Origin: CAVVDT01 sp963747005
GTDB lineage: Bacteria > Pseudomonadota > Alphaproteobacteria > Rhizobiales > Aestuariivirgaceae
Length of the DNA stretch: 64,000 nt
Assembly: GCA_963747005.1 (NCBI GenBank)
Contig: CAVVDT010000015.1
Coordinates: forward strand, 62,001 to 126,000
Direction of reading: 5' to 3'
The translations under genes were made by a program, and so were the position numbers. Below, piece after piece: positions 45,403 through 55,053 of this stretch. How positions within the stretch are numbered: position 1 is the first letter of the stretch; each line of letters opens with the position of its first letter. The notes under the pieces were generated by a model, which saw only the letters and a program-made list of their open reading frames with translations, did not search any database and had not been told where the DNA came from.

Positions 45403-47922
45403 ATGCAACGCGATCCCGAGACCGTCATTGCCCGCAAGGTGTTGCTTGCCCGTTTGGCCGAGGGCGCCGAGCGGGCATGGGCGGCGGCGCTATGGTTGAT
45501 CCTGACGGTTCTGGCGGGGCTCGTCGTCGTGCTGTCGGGGTTTGCCGGAGCGCTTCCGGCCTGGGGTCGCTATGTCCTTGCCGCGGGCTTCATCGTGGCG
45601 CTGGCGGCTGCCTTGCGGCCGCTCTACGTCCTCCGTCTGCCGCGCCGCGAGGAGGCCTTGCGCCGCATCGAGCGCGCCTCCGGGCTCCGCCATCGCCCGC
45701 TGGTGGCCCTGAGCGACGAGATCGCCGACCCGAACGCCGGGCCCGATACCCGCCGCCTGTGGCGCGAGCACCGGGCGCGCCTCGCGAAGGGGCTCAAGCG
45801 CCTGAGTGCCGGGCGGCCGCGATCCGACCTGCCGCGGCGCGATCCTTTCGCCCTGCGTTATGCGCTGGCCATCGCCCTCATCGCCGTGGTGGCGCTGGGC
45901 GGCTGGGACTGGCGCTCGCGCCTTGCCGGCAGCATCGGCCACGACACGCCCGCCGCGACCGCCGTCACGAGCGTCGATGCCTGGATCACCCCGCCCGCCT
46001 ATACCAGACGGCCCCCGGTGATGCTGTCGGCAGCCGTTCGCACCGCGAGCGGCGGCGACATCACGGTGCCCGAAGGATCGGTTCTGGTGGTGCGCTTCAA
46101 CGGCACCGTGCGGCCCGCCCTCGTTCTCGCCAAGCCCAACGAGGACGGCACGCCGGGCGATGAACTGGCACGACCCGCCCTCAAGGCCGCCGCTGCCAAG
46201 GGCGTGTTCGAAACGCAAGCCGTGCTGCAGCGTCCGGTCACCGTGGTCGCCAGCAATGACGGCGAGACGCTGGCGCAATGGCGCATTGCCATCATCCCCG
46301 ATGCCCCGCCGGTCGTCAGCCTCAGCGGCGACATCAAGGTGACACCGACGGGCGGCTTTGCCCTGCCGTGGAAGGCCGCCGACGATTATGGCGTGGCGAG
46401 CCTGACGGCGCATTTTGCCCTGGTTGAAAAGCCGGCCAGCGACGGCAGGACCGATGCCCTGCCGGGCCTCAAGTACGATCCGCCGACCGGCACCGTGGCG
46501 CTGCCGCGCCTCAATCCCAGGAAGGTCGAGGGTCGCGCCTATTTCGATTTTACCGCCCATCCCTGGGCGGGGCGCGAGGTAACCGTCACCCTTGAGGCGC
46601 GCGACCAGGCGGGGCAGGTGACATCGAGCAAGCCCGTCACCTTCCGGTTGCCCGAGCGCCAGTTCAGCAAGCCGCTGGCCCGGGCGCTCGTCGAGCAGCG
46701 GCGCGATCTGGTTGCCGGTCCGGGCGATGCGCCGCGGATTGCCCGCACCTTGTCGGCACTGATGTTGTGGCCGGCCGGCATTCTCGACAAGTCAGGGCTC
46801 TATCTGGCGTTTCGCGATGTCGCCGTATCGCTCTATGGCGCCAAGGGAAGCGACGAACTGAAAGCTGCGGCCGACGGCATGTGGCAGGTGGCATTGCTTG
46901 CCGAAGACGGCGACATGTCGGCGGCGCTGAAGGAACTCGATGCCCTGCGCAAGGAACTGCAGAAGGCCTTGGCCGACGGGGCACCGCCGGAGAAGATCGC
47001 CGAACTGATGGACAAGCTGCGGGCGGCGCTCGACCGCTATGTCGCGGCCATGAACCGGCAGATGCAGGAGGCCATGCGCAAGGGCCAGCTCAACAACCTG
47101 CAGCAGGTGCCCGAGGGCCAGCAGATCCGCTCGCAGGATCTCAAGCGCATGCTCGACACCATCGAGAACCTCGCCCGCTCGGGAGCGCGCGATGCCGCCC
47201 AGGAGATGCTGTCGCAACTGGAGAACATCCTCAAGAACCTGCAGCCCGGCCTCGGCCAGATGCAGCGCGGGCGTACCCCGCCCATGGCGCGCATGCTCGA
47301 ACAACTGGGTGAGATGATGCGCCGCCAGCAACAGCTCATGGACAAGACCTTCCGTCTGCCGGACGGGGCGCAGAACGGCATGCCGATGCAGCCGGACGGA
47401 CAGGAGCCCGGTGCCCGCGGCAATGACCAGCGCCCGAGCCAGAGCCTTTCCGACCAGCAGGCCGCGCTTGGCCAGTTGCTTGAGGAACTGATGCGCCGGC
47501 TTGGCCAGCAGGGCCTGCAGAGCCCGCAGGCCCTCAGCCGCTCGCGGCGTTCGATGCAAGGCGCCGCCGATGCCCTGAAAGGCCAGAACCGCGGCGAGGC
47601 GCTCGGCAAGCAGGGCGAAGCGCTCGACGGCTTGCGCCAGAGCGCCCAGGCCATGGCCAAGCAACTGATGCAGCAAGGCACCGGCAATCAGGGCAATTAC
47701 GGCCGCCACGGCGAGGCGCGCGGCGATAACCGCGATCCTCTCGGCCGCCCGCTCCCGACCCATGGCGAGGATCTGGGGCCGGGGCGCAACATGCTGCCCA
47801 GCGCCAGCGCCATGCAGCGGGCCAGGGAAATTCTCGATGCCCTGCGCGGCCGCGCCAGCGACCGTACCCGCTCGCGCCTCGAACTCGATTACATCGACCG
47901 CCTGTTGCAGGGGCTTTACTGA
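45403..47922 (+). CDS. TIGR02302 / DUF4175 membrane protein
   Basis: 839 residues. The N-terminus has three hydrophobic helices (two between about residues 27 and 70, one near 155-172), then a beta-rich middle (residues about 190-420) and a long helical C-terminus very rich in Gln and Met. This matches the alphaproteobacterial TIGR02302 family, whose function is not established. Downstream of lysA in many relatives. Confidence 0.88.
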   Translation: MQRDPETVIARKVLLARLAEGAERAWAAALWLILTVLAGLVVVLSGFAGALPAWGRYVLAAGFIVALAAALRPLYVLRLPRREEALRRIERASGLRHRPLVALSDEIADPNAGPDTRRLWREHRARLAKGLKRLSAGRPRSDLPRRDPFALRYALAIALIAVVALGGWDWRSRLAGSIGHDTPAATAVTSVDAWITPPAYTRRPPVMLSAAVRTASGGDITVPEGSVLVVRFNGTVRPALVLAKPNEDGTPGDELARPALKAAAAKGVFETQAVLQRPVTVVASNDGETLAQWRIAIIPDAPPVVSLSGDIKVTPTGGFALPWKAADDYGVASLTAHFALVEKPASDGRTDALPGLKYDPPTGTVALPRLNPRKVEGRAYFDFTAHPWAGREVTVTLEARDQAGQVTSSKPVTFRLPERQFSKPLARALVEQRRDLVAGPGDAPRIARTLSALMLWPAGILDKSGLYLAFRDVAVSLYGAKGSDELKAAADGMWQVALLAEDGDMSAALKELDALRKELQKALADGAPPEKIAELMDKLRAALDRYVAAMNRQMQEAMRKGQLNNLQQVPEGQQIRSQDLKRMLDTIENLARSGARDAAQEMLSQLENILKNLQPGLGQMQRGRTPPMARMLEQLGEMMRRQQQLMDKTFRLPDGAQNGMPMQPDGQEPGARGNDQRPSQSLSDQQAALGQLLEELMRRLGQQGLQSPQALSRSRRSMQGAADALKGQNRGEALGKQGEALDGLRQSAQAMAKQLMQQGTGNQGNYGRHGEARGDNRDPLGRPLPTHGEDLGPGRNMLPSASAMQRAREILDALRGRASDRTRSRLELDYIDRLLQGLY

Positions 47923-48217
47923 GGCCCGCCAAACTCACCGCTGAAACGAGAATGGTGTCAGCGTCGGGTGTGACCCACTGCTGCCCGGTTGAATGAGATG
48001 CCGGCATGGAACTCGCGTTTACGATCAATGCGTCGGGCTGAATTCCGCGATAGAGGTCTCCGATCCACGGTGAGCAACGGCAAGTTCCCTCCCCCCTGTC
48101 CGGGGGAAGGGGCCGAGCGCCGTTAACCGTTCAGCAGTCGACCCCATCCGACGATGACCCAAGGACAGATCGGCGCGAGAAGCTTAGTCGGGCCGAGATG
48201 GGCAGGCGGCCTTCGTG

Positions 48218-48703
48218 CTACTTGTTCGCGGTGAAGGTGCAGGAAAAGGTTTCGTCGCCGGAGGTGCCCTTGACCTGCAGGCCGCCGGTGGTGCGGCTGA
48301 GGGTGCCGGCATTGTGGTCGTCGTGGGACTTGCCGAAGATATCCTTGAACTTGTGGAGGAAGGTGATGGTGTTGCCCCGGACGCGGCCGTTCACGATGAT
48401 GCCGACGTCGGCCAAGTTGGTGCCGGTATAGCCGCCGGTGAAACGGCCTGAAGTTGATGGCACGATATTCCAGCCGCCATGCCAGACGCCGTTGGTGCAC
48501 TTGGCCGTCCACGTCCAGCGTCCCGCCACGTCCCAGGTGGGCGCCGGCGCGATCCAGTTGTTTGTCGGCGGCGGCGGCGCATAGGGCTTGGCGGCGGGCA
48601 TGGACGAGTTCGGCGACTGCGCAAGCGCCGGCGCCACCAGCAGCAGTGCGGCGGCCATGACCAGTCCGGCGCCGGTGTTGCGAAAAATGTGTCCTGCTTG
48701 CAT
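48218..48703 (-). CDS. Secreted protein of unknown function
   Basis: 161 residues with a signal peptide (GLVMAAALLLVAPALAQ), then a Pro-rich linker (KPYAPPPPTNNW) and a compact beta-rich domain (WDVAGRWTWTAKCTNGVWHG, GTSGDETFSCTFTAN) with a probable Cys-Cys disulfide. It resembles a small lipocalin-like or DUF fold, which I cannot name. The 295 bp between TIGR02302 and this gene (47923-48217) show nothing notable. Confidence 0.7.
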   Translation of the reverse strand: MQAGHIFRNTGAGLVMAAALLLVAPALAQSPNSSMPAAKPYAPPPPTNNWIAPAPTWDVAGRWTWTAKCTNGVWHGGWNIVPSTSGRFTGGYTGTNLADVGIIVNGRVRGNTITFLHKFKDIFGKSHDDHNAGTLSRTTGGLQVKGTSGDETFSCTFTANK

Positions 48704-48819
48704 GCCCTGTACTCCTGACAGGCCCCGCCCGGTGGTCATGTTGACCGTATCCAGGGCCCTTGGCAAGCCCGGGTCCGGTGGCGGCCACACCCCCGGCCGT
48801 CGACAGGCGAACCCGGGCC

Positions 48820-49368
48820 TCAGGGATTGGTGACGTAGCCGACGAAGGGCAGTTCGCGATAGGCGTGCGCCATGTCCATGCCGTAGCCGACGACGAAACG
48901 GTCGGGGCATTCGAAGCCGCGGAAATCGGCATCGATGTCGCCCGCCCGGTGGCCCGGCTTGTCGAGCAACACCGCGGTGAACACCCGTCGCGCGCCGCGC
49001 GCCGCCAGGAGGTCCTTGGCATAGGCGATGGTGCGGCCGGATTCGAGAATGTCGTCGATCAGCAGCACATCGCGCCCGGTCACGTCGGTCTCGACGTCGC
49101 GCAGCACCTCGACCCGGCCGGAAGACGTGGTGCGGTCGCGGTAGCTTGCCAGCATCATGAAGTCGACTTCAGGCAGGAGGCCCGCCCGGTAGAAGGCGCG
49201 GATGAGGTCGGCGGCGAAGACGAAGCTGCCCTTCAGGATAGGCACCACCAGCAGGCGCTCCGGCTCGACCGCGGCTACCTGGCGGGCAATGGCGTCCACG
49301 CGTTCGGCGATTGATTTCTCGTCGAACAGGACCTCGATTTTATGTCCGTTGATTTCGATGGCCTTCAT
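48820..49368 (-). CDS. hpt: Hypoxanthine phosphoribosyltransferase
   Basis: Purine salvage: hypoxanthine or guanine plus PRPP to IMP or GMP. The 182-residue protein has the PRPP loop VLLIDDILESGRTI, the LLVVPILKGSFVF segment and the FVVGYGMDMAHAYRELPFVG C-terminal motif. The ATG overlaps the stop of the zinc-ribbon gene upstream as ATGA. Confidence 0.96.
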   Translation of the reverse strand: MKAIEINGHKIEVLFDEKSIAERVDAIARQVAAVEPERLLVVPILKGSFVFAADLIRAFYRAGLLPEVDFMMLASYRDRTTSSGRVEVLRDVETDVTGRDVLLIDDILESGRTIAYAKDLLAARGARRVFTAVLLDKPGHRAGDIDADFRGFECPDRFVVGYGMDMAHAYRELPFVGYVTNP

Positions 49369-50093
49369 GGCCGCGCATTTGTACCCAATTCGTCGGCGCG
49401 GGCAAATCTAATCTCGATGTTTTCCGCCCCTTCGGGCGGCGCGGTGATGCGGGTGACGAAATTGGTGGCGTTGCCGGCCTCCAGGGGTCGCGCCCCGACG
49501 CTGGCCAGCGTCCAGGCATAGAGCTCGTGGCCATCGGCCGATCTGAGCACGAAGCGCATGGAGGGAACCTTCAGCGGGCGGCCCGCGACGTTGACGATGT
49601 CGCCGCGGATCGCCAGCACCCTGACGCCGTCCTTGTCAAAGGTCTGGTTGACGACATGGCGGATGTCGAAGCCGCGCACATTGACTGCGATGCCGGCCAC
49701 CTTGTAGAGCCGCATCATGGCCGGCGCCATGGCGACGACCCGGTCGGGCACGGCGAAAATGGCGGCGAACGGTAGCGCGCAGGCTGCCGCGAGGCCTGCC
49801 CAGCCGGCAAGGCGGCGGCGCCCGGCGCGCCGGCGTTCCTCGAAGCGGAGGCGGGCCTGGCGCGCCTCTTCGGCGATGCGCGCGACCTCGTCATCGACCG
49901 CGCTATGATCCTCGATGAGGGCGAGGGGGTGATGGGCGATCTCGGTGATGTCGACGGCGCTCGCCTCGATCCAGCTATGGTTGCAGGTAGTGCACCGGAT
50001 GACCGCCCCGTCCTCGGCACCCGAGCCGGGGGGCAGATCGTAGCGTGTTGCGCAGGAGGGGCAGGCGACTATCATCGGCTCGATCGGGTTCAT
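49365..50093 (-). CDS. MJ0042-type zinc-ribbon membrane protein
   Basis: 242 residues. An N-terminal zinc ribbon (IVACPSCATRYDLPPGS, IRCTTCNHSWIE) precedes a charged helix (residues about 75-105), one membrane helix (about 110-130) and a periplasmic DUF3426-type domain. The family is common in Proteobacteria with no settled function. Translationally coupled to hpt and divergent from ftsEX across a CtrA-type box. Confidence 0.85.
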   Translation of the reverse strand: MNPIEPMIVACPSCATRYDLPPGSGAEDGAVIRCTTCNHSWIEASAVDITEIAHHPLALIEDHSAVDDEVARIAEEARQARLRFEERRRAGRRRLAGWAGLAAACALPFAAIFAVPDRVVAMAPAMMRLYKVAGIAVNVRGFDIRHVVNQTFDKDGVRVLAIRGDIVNVAGRPLKVPSMRFVLRSADGHELYAWTLASVGARPLEAGNATNFVTRITAPPEGAENIEIRFARADELGTNARP

Positions 50094-50163
50094 GGTGATT
50101 TGCCGGGTTGATGCGTCGCGGCCGCCCGGCACCTGATGGTCTTGAGATTAAGGCGCCGCATGG

Positions 50164-50178
50164 TTAATTCGGCGTTAA
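50164..50178. promoter_or_regulatory. CtrA box between ftsEX and the zinc-ribbon gene
   Basis: TTAA-N7-TTAA (50164-50178) is an exact CtrA core; the next base is G instead of C. It lies in the 188-bp divergent region, 104 bp from the ftsE start. An eight-base A/T pattern is rare in DNA this GC-rich, and CtrA governs division genes in alphaproteobacteria. Confidence 0.55.
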
Positions 50179-50281
50179 GCCCGGATCTCCCACGAAGGAT
50201 ATGGTCGTGACGGAGATGAAAGTGACTGAAGGCCGCCTTGCGGCCATGTCGTTGGCGAAAGGCGCGGGTCAAATCGTACAC

Positions 50282-50953
50282 ATGGGAGCACCGGTGGTTC
50301 GTTTCGAGAAGGTGGGCTTGCGCTATGGCAAGGGCCCCGAAGTCCTGCGCGATGTGAGCTTCGAACTGGAGCCGGGCTCGTTCCGGCTGCTCACCGGGCC
50401 TTCCGGGGCGGGGAAATCGTCGCTGTTGCGCATGCTGTTCCTCGCCACCAAGCCGACGCGCGGCCTCATCAACCTGTTCGGCCGCGACGTCGCCACCCTG
50501 CCGCACCGCGACTATCCCGCGCTCAGGCGCCGCATCGGCGTGGTGTTCCAGGAATTCCGCCTGATCGACCACCTCTCCACCTTCGACAACGTGGCGCTGC
50601 CGCTGCGGGTGGCGGGCAAGAGCGTGTCGGCCTATCGCGGCGACGTCATGGAGCTTCTCAGGTGGGTGGGGCTTGCCGATCACGCCGAGGCCATGCCGCC
50701 GGTTCTGTCGGGCGGCGAGAAGCAGCGCGTCGCCATCGCCCGGGCCGTGGTGGGCAAGCCCGATCTCCTGCTGGCGGACGAGCCGACCGGCAATGTCGAT
50801 CCGGTTCTGGCGCTCAGGCTGATGAAGCTGTTCGGTGAGCTCAACCGCTTCGGTACCACGGTGCTGGTGGCCACCCATGACAACCAGCTCATCGCGCGCA
50901 CCGGGGTTCCCGTCATGCAACTCGACAAGGGCGAACTGAGGATGGCCGCATGA
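50282..50953 (+). CDS. ftsE: Cell division ATP-binding protein FtsE
   Basis: 223 residues with Walker A GPSGAGKSS, the signature LSGGEKQRVAIARA and Walker B LLLADEPTG. With FtsX it controls peptidoglycan hydrolases at the septum. ATG 50282 (MGAPVVRFEKVGLRYG) is chosen as closest to the family N-terminus; an in-frame ATG at 50201 would add 27 residues. It overlaps ftsX as ATGA. Confidence 0.94.
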   Translation: MGAPVVRFEKVGLRYGKGPEVLRDVSFELEPGSFRLLTGPSGAGKSSLLRMLFLATKPTRGLINLFGRDVATLPHRDYPALRRRIGVVFQEFRLIDHLSTFDNVALPLRVAGKSVSAYRGDVMELLRWVGLADHAEAMPPVLSGGEKQRVAIARAVVGKPDLLLADEPTGNVDPVLALRLMKLFGELNRFGTTVLVATHDNQLIARTGVPVMQLDKGELRMAA

Positions 50954-51885
50954 GCGCCGCCGCTGCCTCCTCAAGCGATGCCCGCCGCCGGCCCGGAGCG
51001 ATCATTCCGCGCATCCAGCCGCCGCTCGGCACCTTGATGATCGCCATGACGGTGATGTGCTATCTCGCCACCCTCGCCATCGGCGCCCTCATCCTCGTCA
51101 ACCGCACGGTGTCGGGCTGGACCTCGGAGCTGGCGAGCGAGGTGACGGTGCAGGTGCGCCCCATCGACGGCCGCGACGTGGAAGCCGACGTCAAGCGGGT
51201 GCGCGACATCCTCGTGGCCACCAAGGGCGTCAAGGGCGTCGATGTCTATGACCGGGCCCGCTCGGCGGCGCTGCTGGAGCCGTGGCTCGGCACCGGAGCG
51301 GTGCTTGAGGATCTGCCCATACCGCGGCTGGTGACGGTCACGATCGATCAGCGCCAACCGCCCGATTTCGCTGCGCTCGGGGCGGCGATCACCGCTGCGG
51401 TGCCGCCCGCCAGCCTCGATACCCACCGCCGCTGGCAGGGTGAACTGACCCGCATGGCGGCCGGCTTCCAGTGGATCGGCCTTGCCATTCTGGCGCTGAC
51501 CGGCGCCGCTGCCATCCTGCTGGTGGTCAACACCACCCGCGCCGCGCTCGATGCCAATCGCGACATCGTCGAGGTGCTGCATCTGGTGGGCGCGCGCGAT
51601 GCCTTCATCGCCCGCCAGGTGGAGCGGCGTTTCTTCCTCACCGGCCTCAAAGCGGGCCTTGCCGGCACCGTCGCCGGGTTGTTGACGTTCCTGGTCATCG
51701 CGCTGTTCGGCGGCATCGGCGCGCCCGTCGATCTTGCCGCGGCGACCCGCAGCCTCTTCTTCGGCCCCCCCGAGACGTCGCGCCTCATCTATCTCCTGGT
51801 GATGCTGGTGCCGATCATCGCCACGCTCATCTCGCTGGTCACCGCGCGCCTGTCGGTGCTCAGGATTCTGCACGAAATGCGATGA
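50950..51885 (+). CDS. ftsX: Cell division protein FtsX
   Basis: A 311-residue permease-like partner of FtsE with four membrane helices: one near residues 28-52, a periplasmic domain (about 55-165), then three in the C-terminal half. The DANRDIVEVLHLVGARDAFI segment is conserved in FtsX. It is followed after 4 bp by plsC. Confidence 0.93.
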   Translation: MSAAAASSSDARRRPGAIIPRIQPPLGTLMIAMTVMCYLATLAIGALILVNRTVSGWTSELASEVTVQVRPIDGRDVEADVKRVRDILVATKGVKGVDVYDRARSAALLEPWLGTGAVLEDLPIPRLVTVTIDQRQPPDFAALGAAITAAVPPASLDTHRRWQGELTRMAAGFQWIGLAILALTGAAAILLVVNTTRAALDANRDIVEVLHLVGARDAFIARQVERRFFLTGLKAGLAGTVAGLLTFLVIALFGGIGAPVDLAAATRSLFFGPPETSRLIYLLVMLVPIIATLISLVTARLSVLRILHEMR

Positions 51886-51889
51886 CCCC

Positions 51890-52618
51890 ATGCTGGCCCT
51901 GCGCTCGCTTTGCTTCAACGCGATGTTCTATGTCAACCTCATCGCCTTTCTGGTGTTGGGAGCGGAGTTCTACCTGACGCCGCGCAAGTGGTCGATCCGC
52001 GCCTTGCAGACCTGGGCACGGGCCAGCCAGTGGTGGCTCAAGGTGCTGGCCGGCATCACGGTCGAAGTGCGCGGAGCGGAGAACATCCCCGCCGGGCCGG
52101 TGCTGATCGCCGGCAAGCACCAGTCGCTGTTCGAGACGTTCGCGCTGCTCCCGCTGGTCGACGATCCGGCGATGGTGCTCAAGCGCGAACTGACGTGGAT
52201 TCCGGTGTTCGGGTGGTTCGCGCTCAAATTCCGCATGATCGCGGTGGATCGCGGCGCCGGGGCACAGGCGCTGAAGAGCCTGATCCGCCAGGGCCAGGCC
52301 GCCGTCGCCATGGGCCGCCAGGTGATCATCTTTCCCGAAGGCACGCGACGCGCCCCCGGTGCATCGCCCGACTACAAGCCGGGAGCAGCGGCGCTCTATC
52401 TGAAGCTCGGTGTGCCTTGCGTGCCGTTTGCCCTCAATTCCGGCCTCTACTGGCCACGCCGCAGCTTCGCGCGCTTTCCCGGCACCATCATCGTCGAGTT
52501 CCTCCCCGCCATAGAAGCCGGGCTCGACCGCAGGACCTTCGCCGCCCGGCTGGAAGCGGCGGTGGAAACCGCCACCGCCCGTCTCGTTGCCGAAGGCCGC
52601 ACGGCCATGCAGCGTTAG
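51890..52618 (+). CDS. plsC: 1-acyl-sn-glycerol-3-phosphate acyltransferase
   Basis: Makes phosphatidic acid. The 242-residue protein has an N-terminal hydrophobic segment, the acyltransferase motif KHQSLFET (H-x4-E in place of the usual H-x4-D) and the substrate motif FPEGTRR. The Glu variant occurs in related alphaproteobacterial PlsC proteins. It is co-directional with ftsEX. Confidence 0.93.
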   Translation: MLALRSLCFNAMFYVNLIAFLVLGAEFYLTPRKWSIRALQTWARASQWWLKVLAGITVEVRGAENIPAGPVLIAGKHQSLFETFALLPLVDDPAMVLKRELTWIPVFGWFALKFRMIAVDRGAGAQALKSLIRQGQAAVAMGRQVIIFPEGTRRAPGASPDYKPGAAALYLKLGVPCVPFALNSGLYWPRRSFARFPGTIIVEFLPAIEAGLDRRTFAARLEAAVETATARLVAEGRTAMQR

Positions 52619-52652
52619 GCGTGTCCACAGGAATTAGTGGACATTTAACTGT

Positions 52653-52667
52653 GTTCACTCTATGTTC
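52653..52667 (+). promoter_or_regulatory. LexA box upstream of nrdJ
   Basis: GTTC-ACTCTAT-GTTC (52653-52667) is an exact alphaproteobacterial LexA operator, 34 bp before the nrdJ ATG. An inverted repeat GTCCAC-N8-GTGGAC lies just upstream (52623-52642), and AGTGGAC is repeated near 52672. Predicted to put nrdJ under SOS control. Confidence 0.6.
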
Positions 52668-52701
52668 CATGAGTGGACCATAGCTGGAAATTTCCTTCGC
52701 C

Positions 52702-55032
52702 ATGACCGTCACGTCCGACAGCGTTCTCGATCCCATCGGCCATGAGATCTGGGACATGAAATACCGCCTCAAGGACTCCGGCGGCGAGCCGCGCGAGGCA
52801 TCGGTTACCGAAACCTGGGCGCGGGTGGCCGCTGCCGCCGCCTCGGGCGAAGCGCCGGGCGAGCAGAAACGCTGGGCCACAGCGTTTGCAAAGATCCTCG
52901 CCGATTATCGCTTCCTGCCGGCCGGGCGCATCCTCGCCGGGGCCGGGACGGGGCGCAACGTCACGCTCTTCAACTGCTTCGTCATGGGCGCAATCGATGA
53001 TTCCATGGGCGGCATCTTCGAGAACCTGAAAGAGGCCGCCCTCACCCTGCAGCAGGGCGGCGGCATCGGTCATGACTTTTCCACGCTGCGGCCGCGCGGC
53101 GCCCCGGTCAAGGGGGTCGGTGCCGATGCCTCGGGGCCGTTGAGCTTCATGGACGTGTGGGATGCCATGTGCCGCACCATCATGTCGGCGGGTTCCAGGC
53201 GCGGCGCCATGATGGCGACGCTCAGTTGCGATCATCCCGACATCGAGGCCTTCATCGACGCCAAGCGCGATCCGGCGCGGCTGCGCATGTTCAACCTGTC
53301 GGTGCTGGTGAGCGACCGCTTCATGGCGGCTGTCGCGGCCGATGGCGACTGGCCGCTGGTGTTTGGCGGCAAGACCTACAAGGTGGTGAAGGCGAAGGCC
53401 CTGTGGCAGCGCATCATGCGCGCCACCTATGACGTGGCCGAGCCCGGTGTCATCTTCATCGACCGCATCAACGCCCGCAACAACCTTTCCTATTGCGAGA
53501 CCATCCGCGCCACCAACCCGTGCGGCGAGCAGCCGCTGCCGCCCTATGGCGCCTGCCTTCTGGGCTCCATCAACCTCACCCGCTTCATTGCCGACGCCTT
53601 CACCCCTGAGGCCCGTCTCGATGCGGCGGGGATGGCTGAAACGGTGAAGACGGCGGTGCGCCTGCTCGACAATATCATCGACATTTCCCGCTACCCGCTG
53701 GAGGCCCAGGCCCATGAGGCGCGGGCCAAGCGGCGCATCGGCCTCGGCCTCACCGGTCTGGCCGACGCGCTCGCCATGCTGGGCCTTGCCTATGGCACGC
53801 CCGAAGCCGCCGAGGCGACGGGCAAATGGATGGAGATGATCGAGCTTTCAGCCTATGAGGCGAGCATCGATCTGGCGCGCGAGAAGGGGCCGTTCCCGCT
53901 CTATGACCGCGACGGGCTCATGGCCACCGCCGGCATCGCCCGGCTGCCCGCCGCGATCCGCGATGGTATCGCCCGTCACGGCCTGCGCAACGGCCTTCTG
54001 ACATCGATTGCCCCCACCGGCACCATTTCGCTGTTCGCCGGCAATGTGTCGAGCGGCATCGAGCCGATCTTTTCCTTCAGGTTCGACCGCCGCATCCTCA
54101 ATGCCGACGGCAGCCACCGGGTGGAAACGGTGGAGGATTACGCAGTCAGGGCGTTCCATGCCCGCTTCGGTGCCGATGCGTCGCTACCCGATACCTTTGT
54201 CACCACCCGCGATCTGGCCCCGGCCGATCACCTGCGCATGCAGGCCGCCGTGCAGGCGCATGTGGATTCCTCCATCTCCAAGACCATCAACTGCCCGGCC
54301 GACATTTCTTTCGAGGCCTTCCGCGCCGTTTACGAGGAGGCCTACGAGCTTGGCCTCAAGGGCTGCACCACCTACCGGCCCAACGCGGTGACGGGAGCGG
54401 TGCTGGAGGCCTCATCGCCCGAGCCGGACGAAGTGGAGATGACCCTGCCGCTGGAAGCCCCGCCGGCGCCGGCCGACGGGGTGCCCGGGCGTGAGGCGGG
54501 CATCGTCTACATGAAGCAGCCGCTGGAGCGCCACCCGGTGCTGCCCGGCTTCACCTACAAGCTCAAATGGCCCGATTCCGATCATGCCATCTACATCACC
54601 CTCAACGATATCGAGCAGGACGGCCGCCGGCGGCCGTTCGAGATCTTCATCAACTCCAAGAACATGGAGCACTATGCCTGGACGGTGGCGTTGACACGGA
54701 TGATCTCGGCGGTATTCCGGCGCGGCGGCGATGTCTCCTTCGTGGTCGAGGAACTGAAGGCCGTGTTCGACCCGCGTGGTGGCCAGTGGATGGAGGGGCG
54801 CTATGTGCCGAGCCTTCTGGCGGCCATCGGCCGGGTGATCGAGCGCCACATGATCGATACCGGCTTCCTGCACCGCCCGGCCGCCGGCGATGACGGGCAT
54901 CGCGAACGCCGCGCCGTGGCGGTCGCCGGCGGTGCACCGCTCGGCCAGTGCCCGAAATGCGGCGAGGCGGCCCTTACCTACCAGGAGGGCTGCGCCACCT
55001 GCATGGCCTGCGGGCATTCCAAGTGCAGTTGA
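52702..55032 (+). CDS. nrdJ: Adenosylcobalamin-dependent ribonucleotide reductase (class II)
   Basis: 776 residues. Reduces ribonucleotides using B12 instead of a diiron subunit. The active-site Cys segments are LFNCFVMGAIDD and NPCGEQPLPPYGACLLGSIN; SAGSRRGAMMATL and TSIAPTGTISLFAGNVSSGI are also conserved. A TSCPD domain (about residues 600-700) and C-terminal redox cysteines (CPKCGEAALTY, CATCMACGHSKC) follow. No ATP-cone is seen at the N-terminus. It is a single-gene transcription unit behind a LexA box. Confidence 0.96.
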   Translation: MTVTSDSVLDPIGHEIWDMKYRLKDSGGEPREASVTETWARVAAAAASGEAPGEQKRWATAFAKILADYRFLPAGRILAGAGTGRNVTLFNCFVMGAIDDSMGGIFENLKEAALTLQQGGGIGHDFSTLRPRGAPVKGVGADASGPLSFMDVWDAMCRTIMSAGSRRGAMMATLSCDHPDIEAFIDAKRDPARLRMFNLSVLVSDRFMAAVAADGDWPLVFGGKTYKVVKAKALWQRIMRATYDVAEPGVIFIDRINARNNLSYCETIRATNPCGEQPLPPYGACLLGSINLTRFIADAFTPEARLDAAGMAETVKTAVRLLDNIIDISRYPLEAQAHEARAKRRIGLGLTGLADALAMLGLAYGTPEAAEATGKWMEMIELSAYEASIDLAREKGPFPLYDRDGLMATAGIARLPAAIRDGIARHGLRNGLLTSIAPTGTISLFAGNVSSGIEPIFSFRFDRRILNADGSHRVETVEDYAVRAFHARFGADASLPDTFVTTRDLAPADHLRMQAAVQAHVDSSISKTINCPADISFEAFRAVYEEAYELGLKGCTTYRPNAVTGAVLEASSPEPDEVEMTLPLEAPPAPADGVPGREAGIVYMKQPLERHPVLPGFTYKLKWPDSDHAIYITLNDIEQDGRRRPFEIFINSKNMEHYAWTVALTRMISAVFRRGGDVSFVVEELKAVFDPRGGQWMEGRYVPSLLAAIGRVIERHMIDTGFLHRPAAGDDGHRERRAVAVAGGAPLGQCPKCGEAALTYQEGCATCMACGHSKCS

Positions 55033-55053
55033 AGGCAGATCTGTGCGCCCGGT

